From Antedon mediterranea (taxonomy: Eukaryota; Echinodermata; Crinoidea; Comatulida; Antedonidae): a stretch of DNA of 64,000 nucleotides. Every line of letters starts with the position of its first letter. The stretch's first letter is position 1. A model generated the notes under the pieces. That model searched no databases. It saw nothing but the letters and a program-made list of their open reading frames with translations, and had not been told where the DNA came from. A program made the translations under genes and the position numbers. This document shows positions 15,501 to 27,214 of the stretch, piece by piece. The DNA lies in assembly GCF_964355755.1 (NCBI RefSeq), contig NC_092671.1:15418501-15482500 (forward strand), given 5' to 3'.

Positions 15501-18500
15501 GCCGATTCTTTGTTAAAGAAACTTAAAAAATACATTGAGAACCCAAAATTTGTTCCAGAAATTGTTGAGAAAACATCTAAAGTATGTACTTCTTTTACTT
15601 TTAATAGTAGAATTAATCTGTTTGTATCATTAGATATTTTGTAAGATTCTTCTCACACACTTTGAACTTTCTGTTTATTCTGTGTCTTCTGTGTCTGTCA
15701 TTTAGGTAGTATAAAATTGCCAAAATAGGATGCTATTCTCAACTACAACATTGCTTGAGGATAACACACAATTTTACATTTCATTTTAGGCTTGCAAGTC
15801 AATGTGTATGTGGGTGAGAGCTATGGATCTGTATGCCAAGGTGTTTAGAACTGTAGAACCTAAAAAGAAAAGGTGAGATTTCCTTTTCAATTCATTTTAG
15901 TAACAAAAATAATCAGAATATTTTGAAAAGTCAAGACATTATGAGTTTACATTGTAATAATGCTTCATTTTTGCCATACAGGTTAAGAGAAGCAGAGGAA
16001 GAGTTAAGTAATACTATGGCAGTTTTGAAAGAAAAACAAGACAAGCTAGCTGAGGTAGAAAGCAAAATAGCTGAGCTTCAGGCTTCTTATGAAGCCAGTG
16101 TTAATGAGAAAGAATCATTGAAAAGGAACATGGCTCAGACTAGTGCTAGATTGAAACGGGCTGGAAAGTTAACTACTGCTCTGGGAGATGAACAAATTAG
16201 ATGGGAGGAGAGTGTTAAGGTATGTTACAAATCTAAAGCTGGTTTAGAACAGAAAGTGTGAAGATTTCTTCTTTAAATTTGATCAAATTTGTTAGGCCGG
16301 CCTATCAATCCATTAAAGTTACGATTTTGTGTGAATTAAAAATGTTTGATTTGTTTCATCTCATAGGATTTTGAGATGCAGATTGGCAATGTTGCAGGCA
16401 ATGTTTTTGTAGCAGCTGCATGTGTGGCCTACTACGGAGCCTTCACCAGCTCCTTCAGACAGGAGCTTGTAGATCGCTGGATGTTAAGATGTAAAGAGCT
16501 TGAAATACCTATCAGTGAAGACTTCAGTCTAATCAAGATCCTTGCAGATCCTTTTGAGATCAGGCAGTGGAATGCTGATGGACTTCCTAGAGATACAGTG
16601 TCGACTGAAAATGCTGTCTTAGTTACAAGAGGCAGACGTTGGCCTTTGATGATAGATCCACAAGATCAGGTGACTGCTTTAGTACAATACTCAGATTTTT
16701 ATGATAAATTTCTTTCTTCGTCAATGTAACACTGACAAGTACAATCCATGATCAATATGTCAGCATGATATTCTTGCAAAAGTGTGATGTGCCCAAATAT
16801 AGTAGTGATATACCTAAATATGGTAGTGATATGACATCATCATGTCCATATATGGACACATCACATTTTTTCGTCACATAAAGTTTTATAGTGTAGACAG
16901 GTCATCTTCATCAACTATTTCAATTACTATTACATTGCAGGCAAACCGTTGGATAAGAAATCGCGAGTCTCGCAATGGTCTGAAGGTCATTAAGCTAACA
17001 GACAAGGATTTTCTACGCACTTTAGAAACAGCCATCCGCATTGGTTTGCCAGTTCTTCTTGAGGAACTTGGTGAATCTTTGGATCCTGCTCTTGAACCAA
17101 TTCTCCTTAAACAGACATTTATGCAAGTATGTATTTATCTCAAACAGATTGAAAATCATCTCAATATTCTTATAATTTCATTTCATGAGTGCCTACCTGG
17201 ATATATCTGATTTCCATTTATGACTAAAATATTTGTTTAACTTAATTGTATCTTTGTTTTTACTGGGTAACCTCTTTAGTATACTTTTCTCCCAGAGAAA
17301 CGAGTATACAACTCATAAAACAATTAAAGAACTGACACACATACAGATAACATACAAAAAACACCATACATATCCATTGTCAACATTTCAAATCTCAGTC
17401 TCTTGAATTTTTGCTTCTTTTTGTTTTTAGGGTGGTCGCCTTCTGATAAGGCTGGGAGATAGTGACATAGATTATGACAAGAACTTCAAGTTTTACATGA
17501 CAACCAAGATGGCAAACCCACATTATCTGCCAGAAGTTTGCATCAAAGTTACTATTATTAACTTCACAGTAACCAAGTCAGGACTGGAAGATCAACTTTT
17601 GAGGTAAATTCTTAAGCTCTGTCTACACTATCAAACTTTATGTGACAAAAAAATGTCCATATTATATGGACTTGAATTCATATTACTACCATATTTGGGC
17701 ATATCACATTTTTTAAGTCAAACTAGTTTGATAGTGCAGACAACGTGTGTTCTACAATTGTATACTCATACTCTTTTTTATTGGCCTAGCCTCTTGTCTC
17801 TTAACAGACAATCTTACAAACATTCATTGTGTATTATTAAATGCTATGTAATTATTTCTGAAGTGATGTTGTGAGACTAGAGCGACCCGACCTAGAGGAG
17901 CAGAGAAGTCAGTTGATAGTTCGTATAAATTCTGATCGTAATCAACTGAAAGCGATTGAAGACAGAATATTGAAATTGTTGTTTGAGTCTGAGGGAAATA
18001 TTCTTGACAATGAAGAGCTGATAAATACATTAAATGAATCAAAGGTAAGGATTTGTATTATTATATCACTTTTATTGTAAAAATTGTCACTGTTGTTAGC
18101 TAAAGCTAAATTTAATTACAACGTGGAACAACAACAACAAAATTAAACATTCCATTATCTATTTATTTAAAGGTTACTTCAGGAGTAATCACAAACCGTT
18201 TGAAAGAAGCCGAATCGACAGAAGAGAAAATCTCATTGGCACGTGAGAAATATCGTGGTGTTGCTTCACGTGGCTCAGTGATGTACTTTGTTGTGGCATC
18301 GTTGGCTGAAATTGATCCTATGTATCAATTCTCGCTCAAATACTTCAAGAATGTGAGTAAAACAGTTTAAATAGAAGAACTATTGTAAAGGTCATTGCTA
18401 TTGTACTATTGTGGCATTAACTTAATAAATTATTCAAGAATTTCATATTTTATGTTTTTTCTTTTCTATATTATGTATTTTTACTAAACTACTGTATAAT

Positions 18501-21500
18501 AACAAAATTGACTATTTATTTTTTAGTTGTTCAATACTTGCATTGAAAACAGTGAAAAAAGTGATGACCTTACAAAACGACTGGGAATCCTTCTAAAGCA
18601 GACAACAATGGCAGTGTATTCAAATGTTTCACGGTATGTACCGGTCCTGTTTGAAATTTAGATATAATTCATACTTTTTTTTCAATTTAATAGTTAGTTA
18701 AAGATTTGTACAGTACCATTAAAGGCTAGGATAAAGTTATTAGTGTACTAAGAATTTAAGTTCAAAACCAACAAGGATGGAACAATTAAGTATAATATAT
18801 TTTATTCTTTTGTAAAGTGGATTATTTGAAGTTCATAAACTTGTGTACTCATTCATGCTGTGTGGAGATATCATGCGACTGGATGGTAAGATTACTGATC
18901 TGGAGTGGAACTTCTTTTTAAGAGGAGCTGCAGCCATTGGTCAGGTATGTGACTTGTTCTTTTTACAACTTTTAGCAATTTTCAAAACCTTATGCAGATT
19001 TAAATACAGGCTGATAAACTGTACACATTGTGATGTATATCTCCCAATTACTAATGTACTGTACTTGATTTCATAGGATGAAAAGGCAAAGCCCGACATT
19101 CCATGGTTGACAGATGCAACATGGAAAACCTGTGGTGATCTTGATCAAAATGTACCAGCTTTTAAGGGCTTATCCCGTGATGTTATTGCAACACCAGTAT
19201 CTTGCAGCATGGGTCGATTACAGGTATTGTATAGCAGCCTTCAATTAAATCAAATTCTCTTCCATTTTACTTTCTAAGAACCAAACATTTCTCGTGTAAA
19301 ATTACATATTTTGTTAACTTTGTCCAAAGGTTCGAGTGAATCCTGAGAAATGGGCTATGTATGGTCCAGTACCACCACCATATGTCCCACCACAAGAGGC
19401 AGATGGAGAACAAGCTGCTCAACCTGTTGATGATGGAAAGGTTAAAGGTCATTGGAATGAACGCTTAACAAGTTTCCAGAGGTTGATGATGGTTAAAGCT
19501 TTTATGGAAGAAAAGGTATGTTATATAGGCCTATATATTTATAATTTGTTTTTGGTCATCTATGGACTATTTTCATGTTATTAACAAAATTCAACATGTT
19601 TTCAGGTTGTATTTGCTGTGACTGATTTTGTAAGCGAGAACTTGGGCAAACGCTTTGTTGAGAACCCTCCCATTGATCTTGGTACACTTTATCAAGACAT
19701 GACGCCATCAACACCGCTGGTGTTTGTGCTTAGTACCGGATCAGATCCTATGGCAGCATTCCAGAGGTTTGCTCGAGAAAAGAACTACTTAGATAGAATT
19801 CAAGCGATCTCTCTTGGCCAGGGTCAGGGACCAGTTGCAGAGAAAATGATGGAAGCTGCAGTTAAGAATGGTGACTGGATATTTCTTCAGGTAAAAAATT
19901 ACAAATAAATGGTTTTACTAAAACTTACTCAATCTGGAGTATGTGCCTTGACCAAAACAGAGTGGTATGGAACACTAATCACTCTACATCAGTTTGTGCA
20001 ACCTACTTTGCTTAAGCTCTGTCTACACTATCAAACTTTATGTGATAAAAAAGTGTTATTTGCCCATATATGAGCATATCACACTTTTTTTGTCAAACTA
20101 GAAGAAGTAGTTAAATGAAACAAGGAGTAGATTTGCATGGAATATTATACTGACATATTGAGACAGATATTTAGATGATGACTGTATTCTAAATATCTAT
20201 AACCTTTATTACAATAGAATTGCCATTTGGCTGCATCTTGGATGTTAAGCATGGAAGAAATCATAAAAGAAATGGGAGAGCCTGGTGCAGAAATCCATGC
20301 AGACTTCCGACTGTTCCTCAGCTCTATGCCTACAAAGGTTTTTCCAGTTTCTGTGCTTCAGAACAGTGTAAAGGTCACCAACGAGCCTCCAAAGGGCCTG
20401 AGGGCTAATATCCGTAGGGCTTTCTTTGAGTTGACTCCAACTCATTTTGAAGAACACAGTAAGTTGTATAACGATTGCGTTGATTTTACTAGATTTTAAT
20501 TGAAGGTTTTAACTAGTGTTGCTACTAAGCTTCAATTATCAATCATGTCATAGCATTTTATGGTCTTCTCTTTCCCAGTTCTTGGTATCAAATGGAGGAA
20601 GATGATCTTTGGTGTTTGTTTGTTCCATGCTATTATACAAGAAAGAAAGAAATTTGGTCCACTTGGTTGGAACATCAAGGTATTTACGATATATAAAGTG
20701 TAGTACAATATAAATGAAAAAAAAGAGTAATCAATTGTTAATATGTTGAAAATGAGTAAATGTATTTAATAGTTAAATTGAAAAATACATTTTCTTTATT
20801 TTTTTAGTATGAATTTAATGACAGCGACAGAATGTGTGCCTTGGAAAACCTTAAGATGTTCTTAGATGATGGAGAGATTCCATGGGATGCTCTTCAGTAC
20901 ATCACAGGAGAGGTATTGTACCAATATGCTGGGTATAGTCCCAGTATTTACTTTTGCTCTGGATGTAGGCCTCTCCCTAGCAAGTTTTTTTCCTGAACCA
21001 GGGTTTCCCCGGGTATAGTCCCATCACCAAATTGTGTGTTGTGATTATGCTAGAGGATACTTTATTTTTTATATTTATTTATTTTTTCTCTAGATTACAT
21101 ATGGTGGCCGTGTAACAGATGCCTGGGATCAAAGATGTTTGAGAACAATACTTAAAAGATTCTTCTCGCCACAAATTCTAAATGAAAATTACAAGTTTTC
21201 AGATTCAGGTGGGTTTTCTTTTATAAATAAAACTACATTCCACCATTAATAAAATTAATTATGGAACATTCATGTTTTGTAATTGTTATGTACAAATTGA
21301 AAACATTATAACATTTTTGTTCAGGTATCTACTTTTGCCCGGACAAAGATACTTTACAAGAATACCGGCAGTACATAGAAGATCTACCAATAATTGATGA
21401 ACCTGAGATATTTGCTATGCATGAAAATGCAAACATTGCATTTCAGGTTAGTGTTCCAATCCTGAAGTACTTCTTGAATACTCTCCTAAATAGATAATGG

Positions 21501-24500
21501 TTTGATCCATATTAGTTATCTACTCTATGAATTATTTATTACAGTATTTCTAAACACATTTTACCTTCTTCTATCCATATTACATTTTCTATTTAGTTTC
21601 TTAAATCGTTAATAGACAGGTTTCGCAATCTTACAAATACGATAACGAAAACGGATACGTCACGCACACGTATTTGTTTTCGTAAGCCAGTAAAAATCTT
21701 GTTTCGCATGGTAACGAAATATTGAGGGCGCCGTCCAAAATATGACTGCGGTAAATTTGAGCGAAGCACAGGTACGTGTTGCCTGGTGCTTGGCTGCCTA
21801 GGCCTAGCGTAACATCAAAGCGAGTGAGGACTTTAAAAACTGCTATTTATCAAAATTGACCTGGCATTTTAGTAAATTACTTTAGTAAATTACTTTCAAT
21901 AAATCTATAATTATATTATAATCATGAATCATTCCTGATTCAAATGCAAAATGTGCAAAATAGATCAAAAACTATACTCGTTTTGTAGTTACGAATATGA
22001 CTGGTGATATTCGTCAACACGAATACGCTTTACAAATATGAAATGGGGATCAGCTCAAAAGTTTCACAAATGTGTGACGTATCCGTTTTCGTTATCGTAT
22101 TCGTAAGGCTGCGAAACCTCCCTAATATTCTAACCGGATTAAAACAGCTTGTATTTCTTCAACATTTAGTAGTAGTACTTACTCTGATATTTATTTGTAT
22201 CATTGTTGATTCATTATTTGTTTTTTACAAATTAATTGTTTATAAATCAAATCCATAATATCTTAGAAACAAGAGACAAAGTCAATGATTGATACTATAT
22301 TGGAAGTGCAGCCTCGTCTAGCTTCTGGAGGTAGTGGCAAAACGAATGATGATATTGTATACGAACTTGCAGAGAACATTTTAGGAAAGCTACCAGAAAA
22401 GTTGGATATTGAAATTGCTAATCAAGAGATGTTTAAGGTAATAACACTTTAAATTTCAACAAAATTTGGTCTTTTGATTTTTCCCCACATCAATTTGTTC
22501 CTCATTACCAATTAAACTACTAAATGAAAAGAATTACATTTATTTGTATTTGCCAATGCACAGAACACATTAGCCATAAGGTGATCTGAATCAGTGAGTA
22601 GTAGTTTTCATGTGAGTTCATTCTAGTAAGATGAAGACTAGTGAGAGAAACAAAATGAAATCAACCTTGTTTCTGTATATAGAAACTATATAGAGTTCTT
22701 TTTCTAATTTTAGCTTGAATGTAGTTTTGCCATAAAATCGTTTAGTTAAATTGATAGTGAACTCTGTTTTATAGCTTCTTAATAATTATTGTTTGATATT
22801 TAGACTGACAGCAAGGGACGCATAAACTCTTTAACCACAGTTCTATGTCAGGAAGTAGATAGGTTTAATAGTCTCCTGAAAGTCATTAAGGTAAGCCTAC
22901 TGTATGTTCCGCTGACTTGGCTTCTTCTGTAACATATTATATTATTTTACCTTTGTATTTCATAATTTAAAACGGGAACTTTCACTCAATTAAAATAATT
23001 TGAGTCCTAGGAATAGGTGGAAAAGTTGGTAGATTGATTTAATTTAAATTAAATATATTAAATTTTAACACAATAAAGGGTGATGTGTCTTTTTAACCTA
23101 CTTAACTTCATCCATGTCGACATTACTATAGTAGTAAAAGTGTAAGACCAAATGTATGTATGTTTTTTTATTAAAAAAAAAACTTTTTTTAGAACTCTTT
23201 AAGGACCATTCAGAAAGCTATCAAAGGATTAGTGGTGATGTCTGAAGAACTAGAAGCTGTTTACCATAGTTTTCTTAATAACCATGTACCAGATATGTGG
23301 TCAAATGCAGCATACCCATCACTCAAACCTCTAGCTTCTTGGGTCAAAGATCTGGAGCTTAGGTGTGGATTTATTGGAGTAAGTCGAATCTCATTTTTTG
23401 TTGACCATAGTAATATTTGTGATACCCTATCAAGGGGACACTTTATTGTGAAACAAACAAGAGGCAATTTGTGTTTTAAGACTATTTGGCCATATCCTTA
23501 TTCAGAGGACACCCCTATTAAGGGAACAGTTTGGATCCCAAAAATGTCCTCTTAATAGGTGTTCTACTGTGTTAGTGAATAACTAATAAGTATTTTTCTC
23601 CTTTTAGCATTGGATTGAGCATGGTTCTCCCAAGTCATTCTGGCTGTCAGGATTCTTCTTTCCCCAAGGTATTATTTGAGATGATGACAAATAATGATTT
23701 AGTGATGATGATGAATAGTGATGTAAATAAATGTTATAATATAGAGCTTTTGATTTTGGTAGGACTTATGATGTCATATGGAGGTACTATTCACATACCT
23801 TGCAATTTTTATCAAGGCATAGGACCCAATTTGGTCAACTCCAGGTCTAGACAATGGCCTTTGGTTCTGTTATAACACAGAAATGCTTGATTGAACCTTT
23901 TTGGGTGTAACTGATTTTACAGAACTGGGAAACGACTTGGCCAAATTACGTAATGCAATATTTACATAAGTCTTATGTCCTAGGTCTTTGCAAATTGTAA
24001 CGCATAATAAACTCATGATAAATAAAGGTGATGATATTCATTTGTGAGTACCATTATTTGCAGTAGAATTGTGACATTTAAAAAAGACATCCTCCCCACC
24101 AGCACCTTTATAACATAAATATACTGCAATGGCCAATTTACACAGATGAACAGTAATGATTAATGTGAGCAGAAGTGGTTGAGCTGAAAACCTGCTTAGG
24201 ATAGACACAGATTCTGTGTGGGACAAGCTAAACAGTTTTCCACTTACCATTACCACTTTACTACTGTAAATTGGCCTTAATATTATAAGGATCACATTTT
24301 ATTTTCATTTTTTAGGTTTTCTGACTGGAACTCTTCAGAATCATGCAAGAAAGTATGACTACCCAATTGATCAATTGACATTCCGCTTTGAGGTCCTACC
24401 TATATATCGCCACCAAGTAGATGTTGCGGCACAGATGGAACAGCTTACGTTTGGACAGTCATTAGATGCCGATAAAGAGGTGAGTACAGTATTTGGAATA

Positions 24501-27214
24501 GTTGTTGTGATAACATACTAGGAAAAAAAGAAATGCAAGGTTATTATTTTGTACAACTTTTATGAAGTGCCAAAGCTGGGACAGGTTGTACTTCCATCTA
24601 CTAATGACTTTAAATCAAGTCCATTTTTTAGATCCCAATATGTCATTAAATCATCTTTTATTGCTCGTTATTAATCTTTTCATATTTGAAATATTTTACA
24701 ACTACATAGATAACGTGCAGCTGTATCAAGAATGATGTAAGAATTGTTTACAAAGAGTTAAAATTAATCCAATTTTGTTCAGTTTCTAGAATCAAGAATT
24801 CAAATTTGCTTTTTTATTTGTGTTAAAACTTATTATGTTTATGTAAATTTGTTTTTGGTATTTGACTAATTATATGTTAAAAATAGAAATGATCTTTTTC
24901 AATTCAAAAGTCAAAAAAATTAGACCCAGTAAGTGATAATGCAAACGTCCCGTTTTATTTTAAGTTTTTTATTTAAATGTTATTGTCCTATTGTTCTTTG
25001 CCTTCTTGTGATGTACAGAAAACAACTTCAGATGGTGATGTAAGTAGTGCAGTAAATTGTTGTGTGAAAAAAATGCACTTGTGATTTTGAAAAATGCAAT
25101 TGTGTGTCTTACCACTAATATCCAATTTGGCTAAAGTACTCTATTCAAAGCAATGTGAATTTTTATATAAGAATATAGGCTGAAAAATAGAATGCTTAGT
25201 ATGATTCACATAGCTAAAAATGAATGTACTATTGGAAGGAATGGTACTACAATTTATATATATAACTTGTATTTAAAAATGATATGGCTTTACCATGTTG
25301 AAACACTGGTTCTCGTCAGATCACCAAAGTTAAGGGCCTGGTTAGAGCTTAGATGGGAGACCATCTGGGAATATCGGGTGCTGTATATGGAGCTGGGGTC
25401 CCATTAGGAATTTGAAATCAGCACTGCTGACTCTTATGGCAGCCCCTGCATCTAATATCTGCCTCAGACTTATTGGCCCTTGCCTTTCCTCTGATCAAGG
25501 TGGGCATTGGACAAGAGAAGCCATTGATCATTCAGATGAATGTAAAATTATTGACATTGTTGTTTGTGACAGACGTCGGCCATAAACATTTAAAAAAGAG
25601 AAGTGATTTCAGGGTACATTCTTAGTGACTATACCCTGAAATAGCAAAAGGATAAGACATGACTAGTTAGAATGGACTGATTGTTGGTTTAGCATTGATC
25701 TTACACATTACTGTATAAGTTTTGCATACTTACTATATGTTTTTTTTAAAAATCTGTTTACATCTTTTTGACTTATATCTAATACATTTTATATATTTTT
25801 TATTACTGATATTCTAACAATGTGTGCAACGTTTATTCATTATTAACACTGTTTTTATTGTAATTATGAGTTTCATTTTATTAATGTATATTAATATTTC
25901 TTCTTGGTAACCTAATAATACAAAATTACACTTTTTTAACTTAAAGATTGTCCCCCTGAAAATAATTTGTTTAAACATTTTTTTTGTTGAATATGCCATT
26001 TTAATGTTACATAATAGTTATTGACTTTGACCAAAAATTGGATGGAAAAAAAATGTATTTACCTGAAAAAATGGAATTTAAAGCAAAAATGGTCAAATTG
26101 GCTGCCAGCTAATGGATTTTTGGTTGAATTTAACCATTTATCATGTTATTTTATTTATTTTTTTTTACGGAAGTTATTCACTTTATTAAAACTACAAAAT
26201 AACCTATTCAAAGTCTGATTTAATTAATCTTCATTTTTCATGTTTTTGGGGGACAATACATCTTTAAACTAAAATTACTAATAAATGATGTTATATACTT
26301 TTGAATTAATTATTGCTTTTTATTATTTTTTAATACATCTCAATCTTTTTATTTATTATTCAACTTCAACTGACTGATAATTTTAAGCAAACAAAAAACA
26401 TGCAAAGCTATAAAAATCTTTTTAATATGAAACACTGAAATTAAATTGTGTATTACTTGAAAAATTATCCCAATTAACATTTACACATACATTTAACGGC
26501 TAAATTAAGTACTTTTAGAGACTATATTACTATTATGCAAATGTTCTTTTTACAATTAGCTGCCAAATTTGGAAGACGGTGTATTAGTGCATGGATTGTA
26601 TATGGATGCGTCCCGATGGGATGATGAGAAGATGTTGTTAGCCGACAGCTATGCTGGCCAAATGAATCCACCTCTACCAGTGATGAAAATGGAGCCAGAA
26701 ATGAATTGTGAACCAAAGCCTACAGATTATATTTGTCCACTGTACAAGACAGGATTAAGGGCTGGAACTCTGTCGACCACAGGTAATTTATGGAGACAAT
26801 AGCTATGATTTATTTCAAGTTTGCGGTACACCACGTATATTTACAATTGAGAACTAAATATATGCGGTGTACTGCAAATTCAAACTTCAATGTAATAGCT
26901 ATAATATTTATTGAAATAAGTTACACATTTCAGGGCCGTAGCCACCAGTGCAGTTCGTAAGGTTTCAATCCGACTACTTTTTGGCAGAAGCATTTGACAA
27001 TCCCATGGCAATTCTCATAGCTACGGCTTTGCTTTGTTAATACTGTATTCACTGTTCGAAATGTATTATATAGGACTGTATTTTAAGTATGCTGTAATTG
27101 TTTTTCGCAGGTCATTCTACAAACTTTGTTGTGTCCGTTCACCTACCATCTGACCAACCCCAGGACTATTGGATCTCTAAGGGCTCTGCACTTCTTTGTC
27201 AACTTAATGAATAA
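563..27214 (+). CDS. DNAH6: Axonemal dynein heavy chain 6 (inner-arm type), 3' three-quarters, 57 exons
   Basis: Motor subunit of an axonemal inner dynein arm; it hydrolyses ATP to slide doublet microtubules in cilia and flagella. I joined 57 exons by GT-AG sites. Every junction keeps frame, and the total is 10461 nt, that is 3486 residues plus TAA at 27212-27214. Human DNAH6 has about 4158 residues, so roughly the first 670 are off-window. Order: linker, AAA1 to AAA4, coiled-coil stalk with microtubule-binding tip, AAA5, AAA6 and C-terminal domain. Visible signatures are P-loops [24 protein letters not shown] and GVGGTGKQ, Walker B CFDEFNRI and the sensor stretch [20 protein letters not shown]6 rather than DNAH1, 3, 7 or 12 is chosen from diagnostic stretches such as [20 protein letters not shown] and [12 protein letters not shown], which match DNAH6 as remembered. 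Exon groups are given in separate entries. The gene is convergent with RPL4. Confidence 0.93.
1379..2172. mobile_element. Harbinger-like non-autonomous element, 794 bp
   Basis: Terminal inverted repeats read AGCCCCTTTCTCACAG on the left and its complement on the right, and both ends are flanked by TAA (1376-1378 and 2173-2175), fitting the TWA duplication of PIF/Harbinger elements. The interior is rich in CCGG/ACCGGTAT palindromes on both sides, so much of it can fold on itself. No transposase is visible. It lies in a DNAH6 intron. Confidence 0.7.
2333..2680. repeat. Interspersed repeat, copy 1 (second copy at 44115-44440)
   Basis: The block opens TTTTTACTCGGGGTACCCGAG and ends with GCTGTACCCCGAGTATTGCAC. 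A second copy with the same internal order, including two TGACGTCA-like sites, occurs at 44115-44440. This copy has extra bases where the second is deleted. Family unknown. Confidence 0.65.
6663..8381 (+). other. DNAH6: DNAH6 exons for AAA1, the main ATPase site
   Basis: Exons 6663-6962, 7866-8019 and 8110-8381. The P-loop GPAGTGKT lies at 6723-6746 and the Walker B stretch CFDEFNRI follows in the same exon. The exon at 7866 encodes the highly conserved [16 protein letters not shown] region. AAA1 is the principal hydrolysis site in all dyneins, and all catalytic motifs look intact. The 903-bp intron between the first two of these exons is largely a minisatellite. Confidence 0.92.
7165..7840. 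repeat. Minisatellite of about 68 bp, 10 units, in the AAA1 intron
   Basis: Ten head-to-tail units each contain CTACATTTGAAAACCAC followed by GTGTCTTGGCTAGTTCTCTC. Units differ by a CCCC/CGCC and ACGG/ATGG pair and by AAACTA/AATCTA, and the variants recur in order (units 4-5 resemble 7-8), suggesting expansion of multi-unit blocks. It fills most of the intron 6963-7865. Confidence 0.92.
8486..10381 (+). other. DNAH6: DNAH6 exons for AAA2
   Basis: Exons 8486-8698, 8943-9128, 9389-9585, 9811-9994 and 10151-10381. The P-loop GPTGGGKT is at 8663-8686. Downstream blocks include [34 protein letters not shown] and [17 protein letters not shown], which are standard AAA2 landmarks. Intron phases alternate and all joins are in frame. 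Confidence 0.9.
10395..10745. mobile_element. TTAA-flanked foldback repeat, copy 1
   Basis: Ends read TTAAAGATGTATTG at the left and ATATATCTTTAA at the right, inverted to each other. Two further copies lie at 25944-26270 and 53328-53615. All three have TTAA at both ends, which may be the duplicated target. The interior shares GGCTGCCAGCCAATGG with copy 2. No coding capacity. Confidence 0.65.
10874..12955 (+). other. DNAH6: DNAH6 exons for AAA3
   Basis: Exons 10874-11095, 11190-11337, 11523-11680, 11785-11916, 12053-12224 and 12660-12955. The P-loop GTTGVGK ends exactly at the donor of the first exon (11075-11095), with its Ser supplied by the next exon. Walker B is [14 protein letters not shown] and the sensor region is [14 protein letters not shown]. 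The donor after 11916 reads GTTCGT, weaker than the gene's other donors, but the join is in frame and matches the family. The intron 12225-12659 holds a LINE tail on the opposite strand. Confidence 0.9.
12275..12545 (-). pseudogene. 3' fragment of a LINE-type retrotransposon
   Basis: On the minus strand near 12396-12430 one frame reads [11 protein letters not shown], the RGRPxxRWxD hallmark near the end of many LINE reverse transcriptases. A frameshift and stops follow, then AGAGGCCTTCGCCCAGCAG, a typical LINE tail motif. It is broken and short, so the clade is not assigned. It sits in the DNAH6 intron 12225-12659. Confidence 0.55.
13260..14240 (+). other. DNAH6: DNAH6 exons for AAA4
   Basis: Exons 13260-13339, 13518-13749 and 13872-14240. 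The nucleotide-binding loop GVGGTGKQ is at 13564-13587; Gln in place of Ser/Thr is usual for AAA4 in this family. VFLFTDTQ followed by [20 protein letters not shown] forms the Walker B area, and [20 protein letters not shown] is the conserved end of the module. Confidence 0.9.
14392..16219 (+). other. DNAH6: DNAH6 exons for coiled-coil stalk and microtubule-binding tip
   Basis: Exons 14392-14546, 14687-14867, 15038-15273, 15419-15581, 15790-15872 and 15982-16219. The helix going out carries heptad-like [20 protein letters not shown]. The tip includes [20 protein letters not shown] and a globular stretch up to [17 protein letters not shown]. The returning helix starts at [20 protein letters not shown]. 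The domain binds tubulin and relays nucleotide state to the ring. Confidence 0.88.
16775..16903. mobile_element. MITE family A (AGCTCTGTCTAC ends), partial copy
   Basis: It retains the internal GCCCAAATAT and ATGGTAGTGATATGACATC modules and the right end AAAGTTTTATAGTGTAGACAG, but the left terminus is lost. It is in a DNAH6 intron just before the exon at 16941. Confidence 0.6.
17615..17742. mobile_element. MITE family A, copy in DNAH6
   Basis: The left end is TTA followed by AGCTCTGTCTACACTATC. The right end (TTTGATAGTGCAGAC) is diverged and without a clear flanking TTA. Complementary ends enclose TATGGAC and CATATTTGGGCATATCAC modules shared with the other copies. Confidence 0.65.
20015..20101. 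mobile_element. MITE family A, truncated copy
   Basis: The left terminus is intact (TTA then AGCTCTGTCTACACTATC). The copy stops after TTTTGTCAAACTAG, so the right terminus is missing. Confidence 0.6.
21618..22119. mobile_element. Foldback element with about 45-bp inverted ends
   Basis: The left end AGGTTTCGCAATCTTAC continues into ATACGATAACGAAAACGG, and the right end is the near-perfect complement finishing GCTGCGAAACCT. The interior is unrelated AT-rich sequence with no coding region. A target duplication is not clear. It lies in the DNAH6 intron 21447-22266. Confidence 0.65.
25019..25039 (+). other. DNAH6: 21-nt in-frame microexon of DNAH6
   Basis: AG at 25017-25018 and GTAAGT from 25040 bracket a 21-nt block encoding KTTSDGD. 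It lies between ...LDADKE (exon ending 24479) and [12 protein letters not shown] (exon from 26560). All three junctions are phase 0, so the protein stays in frame with or without it. The site is a variable loop in DNAH6 proteins. Inclusion, possibly alternative, is inferred from splice signals and phase only. Confidence 0.6.
25283..25520 (+). mobile_element. 5S-rRNA-derived SINE-like copy
   Basis: From about 25283 to 25386 the sequence tracks eukaryotic 5S rRNA: TACCATGTTGAAACACTGG, TTCTCGTCAGATCACCAAAG, GGGCCTGGTTAGAGCTTAG, GATGGGAGACCATCTGGGAA and CGGGTGCTGTA. A few bases before GGGCCTGG are missing, and many positions differ from a functional gene. The following sequence to about 25520 (TATTGGCCCTTGCCTTTCC) may be the body of a SINE3-type element. 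It could instead be a plain 5S pseudogene. It lies in the DNAH6 intron 25040-26559. Confidence 0.7.
25944..26270. mobile_element. TTAA-flanked foldback repeat, copy 2
   Basis: Ends are TTAAAGATTGTCCCCC and GGGGGACAATACATCTTTAA. The interior is nearly collinear with copy 1 at 10395-10745, including TGGCTGCCAGCTAATGG. Same orientation as copy 1. Confidence 0.65.

Larger units (their letters stand above)
16367..18944 (+). other. DNAH6: DNAH6 exons for AAA5 and the buttress coil
   Basis: Exons 16367-16669, 16941-17126, 17431-17603, 17864-18044, 18173-18352, 18527-18633 and 18818-18944. AAA5 contains [36 protein letters not shown] across a splice junction, and [22 protein letters not shown]5 has no functional P-loop, as expected. 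Following helices ([18 protein letters not shown]) form the buttress that supports the stalk. Introns here hold MITE copies at 16775-16903 and 17615-17742. Confidence 0.88.
19077..27214 (+). other. DNAH6: DNAH6 exons for AAA6 and the C-terminal domain
   Basis: Exons 19077-19223, 19330-19515, 19606-19890, 20218-20458, 20579-20679, 20808-20912, 21094-21208, 21325-21446, 22267-22437, 22804-22890, 23193-23378, 23608-23668, 24316-24479, 25019-25039, 26560-26782 and 27111-27214. Landmarks are [48 protein letters not shown] and [19 protein letters not shown], close to the C-terminus as in all axonemal chains. The last residues are ALLCQLNE before TAA. The last two introns are long for the gene (1520 and 328 bp). 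Confidence 0.9.
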
